This document shows, piece after piece, positions 26,401 to 38,543 of a stretch of DNA of 64,000 bases (the stretch's first letter is position 1; each line of letters begins with the position of its first letter). The position numbers and the translations under genes are program-made. The stretch is taken from contig NC_090784.1 in assembly GCF_040054535.1 (NCBI RefSeq), positions 5,379,501-5,443,500 of the forward strand. Reading direction: 5' to 3'. The DNA is from Antennarius striatus. Taxonomy: Eukaryota > Chordata > Actinopteri > Lophiiformes > Antennariidae. Under the pieces are notes generated by a model. The model did no database searches and had not been told where the DNA came from. It was given only the letters and a program-made list of their open reading frames with translations.

Positions 26401-29400
26401 AGCTTTCCTTTTCCTCAACAGGCTGGATGGAGTCAAATATGAAAATGGAAAGATCAATGTCGTAAACAAGAAAAGTTTCAACAAACCTAAATTCTACCAG
26501 AAAAAATGGTTAATAAATGAATCATTTATATCAGTTGTGGTTTTTCCAACACTCTTATATAGTTTAGTCCTTCTGATATATTTCTTGTTTTTTTTGTCTG
26601 TTTTTTGTGCAGCCCCTATCTGTGTGATGTTACTTTAAAATCTGAAGATGGGAAAGAGTTTCCATGTCACAAAAGTGTCCTCTGTGCAAGACTTGGTAAG
26701 AAGGATGAAGCAAATATAAAGATGTCCCCACTGGTTTATTCGGCTTCCACTTGTAACATCACTTGACTAAAAAGTTCTCATCTAAGTCTGATAAATCTTG
26801 TTGGATGTTTTATTGTCACACATGAGTGGCAAAATGTTTTAAACTCTGGTGTCAATCCTTTTTCCAGAATATTTCAACAGGATGCTCGGAAACCCTTGGA
26901 TAGAGGTAACCAGTTTTAATCATTTTGATATAAAAATTAAGGAAGTCTTTTAAATATTCTATATATCATCCTAGTAAAATAAGCAGTTCTTCCTTTAGTT
27001 ATTGTGAACTGTTTCCAAATTATTTATTTATTGGTGCATCTTCACTATACATTCACATATAAATTATATTGTATGACAACTGTATGTAGTTTTGCCTGTA
27101 AAATTTTTTCAATTATTTTTTCTTTTAATACATGTTTTCACAAACTATAAATTTTAATCTCAAAATTTACACATTAATTCACCGTGGTAAGTTTATGTAT
27201 TAATTTTGTATAATATGATGAGTCTCATTTTTTTATACATCTGTGTTCATTAACTATTATTTTGCTGGTCAGAATTCTTCCAACATATTTACTGGAGTAG
27301 TCGTGCTGGTCTGATAATGTTTTCTGGTCCATAAGGCCACATCCTGCACTGCGCTTGAGATGCCCACCAGCTCTGAGGTCCTGCAGGTCATCATGGAGTA
27401 CATTTACACCGATGACTTTCCCCCAGTCAAAGGTAGCCTCACCAGTTTAGTGTTGACTCCCAGCTCATTTTGGCTTACTAGTTTTCATGGGTTGCAAAAT
27501 TTTGAAGGTTAGATAGTCATGATCTGTGGTGTTCTTGTCAACAGAGTCTCTAAATGTAGAGTTTGTCTGCAACGTGTTGGTTGTGGCCGACCAGCTGCTA
27601 ATCACACGACTGAAGGAAATGTGTGAGGTCCTCATCACAGAGAAATGTACGTTATCCCTTCCTGGTACCCTTCATGTTTTTGCTGCTTCTTTTAAAGTGA
27701 AATAAATCTGCATTGTATTGTAAGAATCACCGTTGTCCCCTCATGGACTCATTGTTTTCTTTTAAATTACTCCATTTCCAAATTGTAAATCATGTGATTG
27801 CAGCATTTTACAAATTTAATTTGTGACAATCATTTCAGATTCAGTTGCTTCAAAAGTTTTTTATGTCTATTGTTATTGAAGGATTCTTAATTTTCTCTTC
27901 GCAGTGACTCTAAAAAATGTTGCAGAGCTGCTAGAGTTTGCTGCCATTTACAATGCAGAGCAACTCAAACTCTCCTGCTTCCAGTTTATTGTGCTCAACA
28001 TGGCGGCCCTGCTGGAGTCAAGGTGAGAATCACAATAACTTTTACATTTGGTTATGTGTAGACTACCTGAGACAGGCTTGTAATCAGTCTTCTCTAAAAG
28101 CGTATTTGACTTCAGAGGTTGCATCCATCTCTGCAGGTGTGTGTCCACTCTGTTTTCAGTACAGTTTTTGCCATGGACATACTGATATGCAGCTGGACAA
28201 AACAGGAAGTAGCTAAAATTCTGTTTATCCTCTGTTTGTCTGTTTATAATCAGAGCTCTGGATAATCTGACTGATGAAGTGCTTGTGGAACTTTCCGCAT
28301 CCTACAGAAAGATGGTGAGTCACCTTGCAAATGGAAACATCCCAGTCGGTACCATCTTGTCCTTGACTTGAATGTTGGCTTCTTTTTTGAATTTTTTATA
28401 CCCCCATCAAAGGGGGAGGGGGACTATGGGAAACAATTTAATGAAATGTACATTCCAATAGAGACAGACTACAGTCAAGGATTGTTGACTTTCTTTGTTT
28501 TTTTGATTTTCATGTTTGCTCGTGTTTGATAGAACTGATTGTGGACTCTTTACAGGAAGTTGTAGTTATAAATGTTCAGGTGCTAAAGGCACATGGATAC
28601 TTAAGCCATTAAGCTTGGTTCTTCCATTATCCTTTCGGATTTTTGAATTGCCCCTATTTCAGATCCCAGCCATGGAAAGGAGGTTCATCACTCCATATCC
28701 TGGTGCCCCAAACCTCAGTCTGTATGATGAGGAGGATTTGGACTCGGCATTCAGCCTCAAATCAGAAGTAGAACTAGATTATTCCAGCAGGTACACAAAC
28801 ACAAATCATCAACAAGTTAACTCCTGTCCATTTTCTTGTTTAAAAAAATACTAATTTCTTAATGTAACTTGCAGTAGCCACTAAATGTTTTAATCTAAAG
28901 TTAAATCACTATCCAGTCTATCTTTAAGTCTTTGAGTCATGTATGTTTTCCTCAAGTACGGTAAATGCAAAAGATGGTTCCATATTTTCCCTCCAGAGAA
29001 ATCCTGTTAAAAAGGGCCAAGGTCAAAGCTAAAAAGAAGCCTCGGCGACGTTCGGACAGCTCTGGAGGTTATACTCTGTCTGATATCATCCAGAGCCCCC
29101 CGGCTACAGGTATGTTTAACTTGACAGACAGGATATATTTTTATTTTAATGCTACACTTAGCTTGGGGCAGTGTGACAAAAGGCAAGACTTGCAGGTTTC
29201 AGCCTGTTTCATACTCATTAGGTTATTGTTGGCCCCACCGTGTGTTTTGACACTTACATGTTTAGTCTTATTTTTAGTACAGATTGCTGTTACTTTATGT
29301 TGAAGTTTGAATCAAACTCCTTTGGACCTTCTCCATTTAAGCTAAAAGATAATGAATATCGGTAACTATAGTAACCAGCCTGGAGTAGAACTGCTAAAGG

Positions 29401-32400
29401 CAGCACACTGTTTTCCATCTGAAGAGAACAGAAGTCTTCTGTGTCTTTGGTTTGGTTGTTATGACTAATAATCTTGTCATTCAAATCGGACCTCTGTTGA
29501 TACAGTTAATTATTTTTCCTACTTTGTCCTTTTTTTGCCTTTGGGTAAACATTGTTTTAAAAAGACATTGTGACCCTACAGTAATTGTATGATTACTGCT
29601 TGGTTGTAGATATTAAGCCATCTAGATTATAAATCCATCATCTTGGAAGCAAACCTCATTCATTCATTAATCTTCTACCACTAAGTAAACTTTTTTTGCA
29701 AGAAAACTAAGCTAAACTAACTCAGTATGCTATAAAAGGGTAGTGGGGACTGCATGTAATAAATGTACACTATGTGCTAAGTCAACATTAACAGTTACCT
29801 AATTTACCTAGGTATGAATTTTTTTCAACAAATTGCATTTTGAGTTGAAGTTATTGTGTTTTTCCTTGTAAACTTGACATCATGCTGCGACAGCATCACA
29901 TCGGATTCAGGGAATCTGTACTTCATGTTAGTCTGCACACATCAGCAAAACGTCAGGATGCAGTATTTCTGTTTGGCAGTAAGACTCTCAGCACCAATTA
30001 GAAAAACGTTGAATGTCTGTTTTAGTTCACGGATATCTAGTTTTAGTCAAGGAAAAATGTGACAAACACCTTTATCACACGCATCAACATTTGTTAAAGA
30101 AAATGTCCGTTGAATAATATATTAATATAATCTCTCTACATTTTCCCTACCGACAGTAATTCCTCCGACACTGGTAAAATCAGGAAAGGTGAACTCCACA
30201 GAGTCCCTGCAGGAGCTGCTCACGTCTGACTCCGAGGGGAGCAGTTTGGGCCTCGGCAGTCCCCGAGACGTGCAGTCCCCCGTCTTCCAGGACAGAGCTG
30301 AGGTCAGTGTTTGACCAATTAGACCTAATCATGCTGTAATTTCAGATCAAACTTAACATAGGAGTAAACCACTCCTGTTTACTACTGGGGGTAAACGGGA
30401 GTGGTTAGTGTCTCAAAACAATGTGAAGCAACTGTCAGTTGATTTGATTTTAATGAGAAAGTTATCCATTGTGTTATTTTGTTAGGCATTCAATAATTGT
30501 ATTATATGGACTGGTGATTATAAAACTCACAGATGCTGGAGACACAAGCATAAAGTTTTTATCACCTGCAGGATGAGAAGGCTGTCAGTCAGAAGACCCC
30601 ACCCAACACACCTCCCTTCAGGAGGGACTGCCTTCCTTCTCCCCCCAAATCTGCACCACAAACTATTCCAAAGATCCTTCCATGGTGAGAACAGCTTCAT
30701 TCTCACTGTATTTTATTCTCCCATTCAATAAAATACTGTAGGTGGAATATTCAGGAGGAAATCCTCAGTTAGTATTGGGTCAGTTTTTATGAAGCAGGTC
30801 TTGAGTTGGATGTGAAGTCAGGTGGATTCAAAAAGCAGAACTTACATTCTCCCACTTTGCTGGTAAAGATCATTTTAGATTGAAATTGAGCCAACTGTTA
30901 TAATCTGCAGTCCTGCTCGTCCACCACCAGTGCTGGATCTGAGAACCATCATGGACATGGAGGCCAACTCTCTGCAGACTGTAGGAGCAACTCCTAAAAG
31001 CCCTGGAAGGTATGAAGTCCATCCATTCGTTTTCTGATACCGCTTTTGTCTGCTGTCGTGGGTCATGGGGAGCTGGAGCCTATCCCACCTGGCTTAGGGC
31101 GTGAGACGGGGGAAACTCCGGGCACGATGTCAGTGCACCGCAGAGCCAAACAAACAAAAATTGCAGTGGCAGTTTGGTAATAAAGTACTATCTGATTTTT
31201 GTGGGATTACAACATGAAAAAGTTTGAAGGGCATAATCTAGGTTTGTAGTCACTCCACCTAACGACTCATATTGCACCCCCTTTCTACAGTGCCAGCACC
31301 AAGCACTCCCACGTTCCTGCCAAACTGTCCCAGAAGCAGAGGAAGATGTTGGCCATGGCCCACAAGGAGGCCAGCGTTGAGTCAACAGCGTCCAAAATAG
31401 CAGCCACAGCCGTCCCACCCAGAAGCAGTGTGAAGGCCTGGTGAGTGACCACAACTCACAACCGTCTCCGGTTCCTCTTCAACGACTTACATTTTTTTCA
31501 CTGCTATGAAGTCTTCAGCAGCTTTGGATTAACAACACATGAGTCTAAGTTTCATTGCATGAAATGACAACCCCACAAAGATTTATTACCCGGCTGTAGT
31601 TCTGCAGAAGGTTTTGGCAAAGATTTCTTGGACATCTATGAAGGAGGCATATAGAATTACTTTTGTTCGTCCTTACATGTGTCTGTATCTCCATCCTCTC
31701 CATACATGACTGGTTTTACAGTAGGTGTGATCTTTTCACATGCTCAACTGCTCTCTTCATTGTACTAATGTGTACATTTTATGGTGCATGTGAAATTAGG
31801 TGAGTTTTCTGTTATTGTCTACATATGACAATAAAGTTGACTATGACTATGACAATTTTGTTTGACTGTGTGGGGGTGTGTGTTCCATAAACCTCCTGTT
31901 GAAATCGTTGAATTGTGTTTGTGTGTAGCACACCCTTTTTTTTTTCCAGTAATGGCCACATCTGCTCCCATCAGCTAACACACAGCTTGCTTCACATTTT
32001 AGAGCCAGGGTATCAAAGCTGTATTCTGTTCTGAGGTGTAAATATTGTTCTTGTCGATTGTGAGTCCATTGACACTTTTTCAGGCAGTGAGGACCAAATC
32101 ATGTTTTGCAGTTCACAGCCTTGTCCTGGTGCTTTGGTTTCAGTGAGGGTCTTTTTGTCCATGCATCTTTGACATCTTGTGTTACCAAACTTATAAAGGC
32201 GTCTCTGCAGTGTTGTACCCTTTGTGTTTTTTTGACAGACAAGACATCCACATACTGAACTAGTTGTCACACTGGTTGCCAGCGTGACAGGTTCTCAGTT
32301 ACAGCTATAGCAAACGGAATAGGACTTGAGGAAAAACCCTGTGGCATTTATCCATTTATAAAGGTTACCATTAAAAGTACAAGCAGTCCAAAATTGTGAG

Positions 32401-35400
32401 CTATCTGACTGGTCTCCAGCTCCCATTTGGTTTTTAAGCAGGCATGATGGGGGTGTGACATGGTGAATTAGGTGAAACAGGGGCACCTTGATCCATGACT
32501 GACTGAATGGGAGCAACACCATGAATTGCTTCAGAGCTAAAGAAACAGTAACGGGTTGCACCCTTTACATTTCTGAGGTCACCTTTAGTTTCAAACTATC
32601 AGGAACTGTTGACATTGTTTCTTCTTCAGTCGTGTGTGTGAACAGGATGTGAATAGGATGTAATTTTCAGGGATGCAGAGTAATGACTACTACCATCTGT
32701 GTTGACTTGCCAATCCGAGGCCTCTCAGTCTTATTTTCTTCCTCCAAGTACAAACAGAGTTCTTGTCAATGGAATATAAAGCACAGAGCCAGGCCCTAAA
32801 AACATCTACAGTTGTGAGTCAGAGTCAGACAGATGCTGCTGTAAGCTCTGAACCACAAACACTTGATCAGTTTCTTCGCTATCAGCACTCTGTCCTATAC
32901 ATTTTTCTTCAAATGTAATCTGTGGCCCTTGGTGAGATGTGTCACACACATTACAGACGTTCTGAAGCTACCTACACTCATGGTATCCTGGAATACACCC
33001 TGTTAATCAGACGTAGTAAGTCCCAAAAATCACTATAATCACTTTCAGCTGACAACACACGATATAAACCAGCAGTAACACTTGTTTCAGTGACCTGTTG
33101 GGTCACAGTGCATTTTAATGCTCAGGGAACATATGAGGTCACAGCCCAGTAAACTAACAGTGCGCATATCAGAAAGGAGAAATGGATGTCCTCCTCTATA
33201 AACACCAGGACATACAATCAGTAATTCTATATTGGCTTCAAAATTAGGAACACAAAAGGCTCCTACTGTTTTTAAGAATGTAGTTGTTTTGGTGCTTTTG
33301 GCAGTAATTTAGATTGAATACCAGAGAACTCTGCTCCTGAATCTATAAGATATGCCACATTGACATCTCACACTTGAAGTATCAATGCAGGGTCTGTTAA
33401 TTTTGCATGTTGGTATGTGCTAACGCGGTGCACTGGTGTCACCCCTGGTGTTTCCTCCGCCTCACGTCCTCAGTCAGCTGGGATGGGCTCCAGCCCCCCG
33501 CGACCAGCCACAGTGGATGGAAGCGGTTGACAGTGAATGAATGAATGGTATGTGCTAACTGGATTGTCAATGCTGTAATTTAATCCTGGACGTGTGTTTA
33601 TGTTTGTGTTTGCTCATTTCTATGACCTACCTCCTCTGCTTGCATTGACTGCATTTTGGGAGAACAGAGACTGAACAGACAGTCCTTCAGGAGGTGCATG
33701 TGGGCACAGTCCTTTCTTTTGGCAACCCGTTCTAGGAGCAGCAGAATCGCGTACAATTTGGTCATGAACTCCATATCGGTTGCATTTCCAGCAGCTGTAG
33801 TCAGTCCTGGTATTCTTCTTTTGGATTCGTGGAATCAGTGTGTTTTTCCCCTCTGCTGGTCTCATGAATTTTCTGCCCAGCAGACCTTCAATGGAAAATT
33901 AGAGCGTACTGCAACATACAGCCAATTCATCATCATCACAAAACTCTGGATCACACTGCTGGTCTCATTGTCCATTTTCACAATCGGATGTTGGTCCATT
34001 GAGGCTGGAAACACCTGCGATAACAACAACTGCTGCATTGCCAAGGCCCGTTTCTCACCTCTGGTCTTTTTCGGGTCATGGAGTTCCTCTGCAACCTCCT
34101 TCTGGTCTCCTGTTGGTCACAGCTGAGAGTTTAGGAACATCACCACTGGCATGTGGTTTATCGTTTTGTCGCATGGAGCCATGGAGACTGCGTATAGCAG
34201 AGGCGGAGTCTGCTCTCTTGCCCTATTTCCCCTTGTGGTTAGACATACTCCCTTCTATTCTCAGGTTTAACACTAAACTTGTTAGTGATTTAGTTAGCAT
34301 GTCTTTGTTCTGCTTCTTTCCTATAACTGAAAAGCTTGCTTGGCTGCTTTTTCCTCCTTTCGCTTTTCTTTTTCTTCTATCAGCATTCTACATTTTTCTA
34401 AACAATCTATTTAATTTGCCTTTAACTGGAAAAAACCATTTTATACTTACAATGAAGGATTTAGGTGAATCATTTGCGTGATTCACTAAGAAATTACATG
34501 CCATACATAAATTTAAACCACCATGGAATTATGTTCCCTAAGTCTACCCCACCAGAATTACAAGTCTTCATTGACACCGCCAGACTTATGTGTAAGTAAG
34601 TAAGTAAGTAATGTAAGTGAGTGTGACCATGAAGGATTTACATCACAGTTAAAGTAAAAGTCAGCTTATTGTCAAATGTACCATATATTGAAGGGGCGGC
34701 AGTGGCTCAGTGCGGGTCGGCAGGCGGTAGAGCGGGTCGTCCTATGATTTCAAGATCGGCGGTTCGATTCCCGCTCCCGGCCAAAAAATACCCGGCGGTG
34801 AGCTGACAGTGGGAGGTGTCAGCTCACCTCTGGAGCACTGCCGAGGTGCCCTTGAGCAAGGTGCCGTCCCCTTTACAAATTGGTCATTTGAGGCGCACCA
34901 AGATGGAGCTGCGTGCCACTCTACCTCCCTTGCATGCCTACAGGCCCCCTTGTGTATGTGTGTGTGTGCTACAGGGGCCTGTACACACTAATATATATAT
35001 GCATGTGTTTGAATCATTAGCTAGAGTGTGCATTCTTAATTTCCCTTCGGGGATCAAAACAGTATATTAAATTAAATAAATTAAAAATTAAATAAAATAT
35101 ATGCAGGACATACAGCACAGATTAATTTGCAGTCCTCTCAAATCCACGGTCAACAGGCAGTACAACACTGGCAGTACAACAGGGGCAGTACAACACGGGC
35201 AGTACAACACGGGCAGTACAACAGGCAGTACACCACAAAGTATTAAAAGGAAACTCAAAGGGATGGTAAACATGCATGCTTAGTAAAAGAAATGTCATAA
35301 AACTACTCACTTGTAAAAGTAAATGGAGCGTACTGTCTGGCAACCCTGACTGACTTCAGGCGGGATCGTGTCCTCCTTTTGTAGGAGCGGAACTTTCCCT

Positions 35401-38400
35401 GAGTCTACTAGAGACTCCAGCCAGCAGTTGACCCTCAGGCATGGATCATGTATCAATTAGCGACAAGTCCATCCCGTCCTAGTCGCCAAATGTGTCAGGG
35501 AAACGTTTATGCAACATTGAGAGTTGCATTACAGACTCGGTGTGATGACCTAGAGCTGTTTAACCCATTTTAATCCAAATTAACAATTTTTAAAAAAATT
35601 AAATGATTTTCAGAACATTTGCATAAAATAGAAATACAAACATGTTGGAACTTCCAAAACTCCTTTATATCAAGTAAGAAAAGCAATACAGGCTGTCCTC
35701 AAATGAGGACACTGGGTTGATATTTATACATTCCGGCCAAATAAAAGAATATTTCCATCTTCAGAAGACAATAAATATAAACGGTTTCTGCTTCATAGAA
35801 AATGACAAATGAACAAAAAACACTTAATGTAACATGTTCAGAAGCAGCTCATTCCTTAGAATGATAAGGAACAAACATTCAACACCTAAGGTTACAGTAC
35901 AATTACAATATGCGTTTTGGTTGTGGGACATTTCCTATTGACTTATTCTTGCCGCCAATGCTGTACATTCTTTATTGGTTATACTGTCATGATTTCTACC
36001 AATTGTAACACATTTGTTGTCCACCCATTTCACAATGGGAATTTTTTCATTGTGATCAAACCTGTAATCACATGTTCCTCTCTGTTCTTTTTTCATTGTA
36101 TTTGATTCCTTCAATGGGCACTTGCTGATCCTGTTTTCCACAATTGTTCTCATGGCATTGAATCCCAAAGTCCTCAAATGAACATATTATCAAAGTATAC
36201 ATTATAAGAGAATGAGTTATCTACAACCGAGAGCGTATTCAGCACCGCCTTAGAACTGAGCAACAAATCGCTGTCTTCTTCATTAACAGACCCTTTGCCA
36301 ATACAGATCAAAACTGTAGCAGTATCCTGACACCCCACACAATGCCCAAAATTTATACCCAAATCGAATTGGTTTGCCCCGCATGAATTGCTTGTTAAAG
36401 GCAAGTGTTATGTCCATAATTGCACACAAGCATTTCGTCACCTGACAAATTCTCCTCAAACACTCCAAATTTTTGGAAAGATTCTTGAAGCATAGTTATC
36501 AGTGGCCTTATTTGTAATATTATTTATTATAATATTTATTTATAATTTATAATATATTTCTATCAGAGTAAACTAAATGACAAAAAAGTGGATATACCAA
36601 CTATGGTAATAAAACATGTAAACACATATCTTCACTAATTCATGGAGTGACTTAGATATTCATACAGTAATTCCTAACTGTGGTACACTTGGATCTTACC
36701 TTTCAATCTCCTCTACATAAAAAAACTACCCACCAGAAGCTCCAGTCAATGAATGCTCGGCAGCACGTACAGCTCTCACCTGTGTTAGTCACTTTACAAG
36801 TTTCAAACGTGTTACGTTCAAGCTTTTTCCCACCTTGCAGTGCAAAACTTGTTTAGAACAATACATGAACATTATTTCATATTAGAAGTATGAAACTCGT
36901 TATGGTTTGAGCTAGTTTCTTCCAATTGAGGCAGCGTTTCTTCTGATGCATATCATTTGTGTAATGCCCAGTGTCCTCATTTGAGGACAGCAAAGTTTAC
37001 GCCGTTCTGTAGTCTGTAATTACAAGCCTATTTCAAAAATAATAAAGAAAGCATAAAAATAAACCCTTCTGCACACTAGTCACTGAATAGCAGTATACGC
37101 AGATCAAAATTAAAGAAAATATTGGTAATCATATTCATCGATCTCCAGAAGTGGATTTTTGTCAAATTTCCATGGAGTCTTTCTTATGCTTTATATTATA
37201 TAAATGATAATTTTGCATCATATATTGATGAATCAATATGTTGTTATTACCCTCACTTCATAATGTTGTTCTATAACCAATCCTTGTCATTATTTTCATA
37301 GTTTTTTATGCTGTCCTCAAATGAGGACTGTGGGTTAAAATGGATTAATACATGCGGCATGGAGAGAAGACTTGAGGAGTGCTCTCTGATAGCTGTAAGA
37401 TTTCTAAAGCCTTTATACCAACCTAAACAATAGAAGTACAATTTATGACGTCCAGCTCTTCCTCCAACTCATTTCTGTGGTGAGGTTATCATTGAAGACA
37501 ATTTTCTAGAAATTCTTGTAGAGTCAGTGAAGTGCCCCCTTTAGCCTCCTGTACCCCCCAGCTACATAAATAACACTCAAATCGAGGGTGTTGTATAAAT
37601 CCTTTGACCATTACTCACAGACAGATTTTACGTTGACAATTTAAAAAAGTTTTGTATACTTAGATTTTCATGCTAAAAGTAAAGACACTTTTTTGGTATG
37701 ACATAGTGTCCCAGAGGATTTTGTGATCAAGGAAGGGGTTTTTATTAAGGTTAAATATAACAGTCTGGTGCACTTTGAGAGCAACATAATATGGCCCAAT
37801 AAAGGACATGAACATGCATATTTGTGCAAAAGGTCAAGTTAATGAACACTGTTGCCAGTTTGACTCTCAGTCTGGCACTATTGACCGCACAGAGTAAAAG
37901 GGTTGAAGGCATAAAACAAACCGAGGAATGTCGATGGACTGCCATTTAGCATTCCTTCTAACTACTGACGACAGACAGAAAAAGGAAGTTAACAAAAACT
38001 GGCCCCACAATTCAGTTAGTTTTTATATAGCATTTATATGACACCTTCCTGTCATTATAAGAGGTGTTAAGATTTTGTTCATTATGAAACATGCTGTCAA
38101 ACAAATTGTCAAAGCCTACATTCACTGTCAGTTAACAGATTAAAATCTCCCAAAGAATGGGAGCAACAAATTAAACCCAAGTTACGACTTAACATTCTAT
38201 TCATGCTCACTTTTTTTGGTCATTTGTTTGTATCTGCAGGGCTACAGCTGTCCAGTCTCCACCTTCCTCGTGCTCATTCCGGGCACTGCTGGAGGAAGAG
38301 GAGAACCGCCTGATTGGAGCAGGACAAACGGGGCTCCAGAGAGCCAAAAGTGCCCATGTGACTCCTCCTCCTGCAACCAAGAGGGTCACGTTCAGTGAGC

Positions 38401-38504
38401 CAGAGAAACCCACTGGGTGAGTGTGTGTGCATGTACTGCTTCCGTGTTACTACTGTCCACCAGGGGGCACTGTATAATTGTTCTCTTAATCCGTCTCTCT
38501 CATA

Positions 38505-38543
<39 letters not shown>

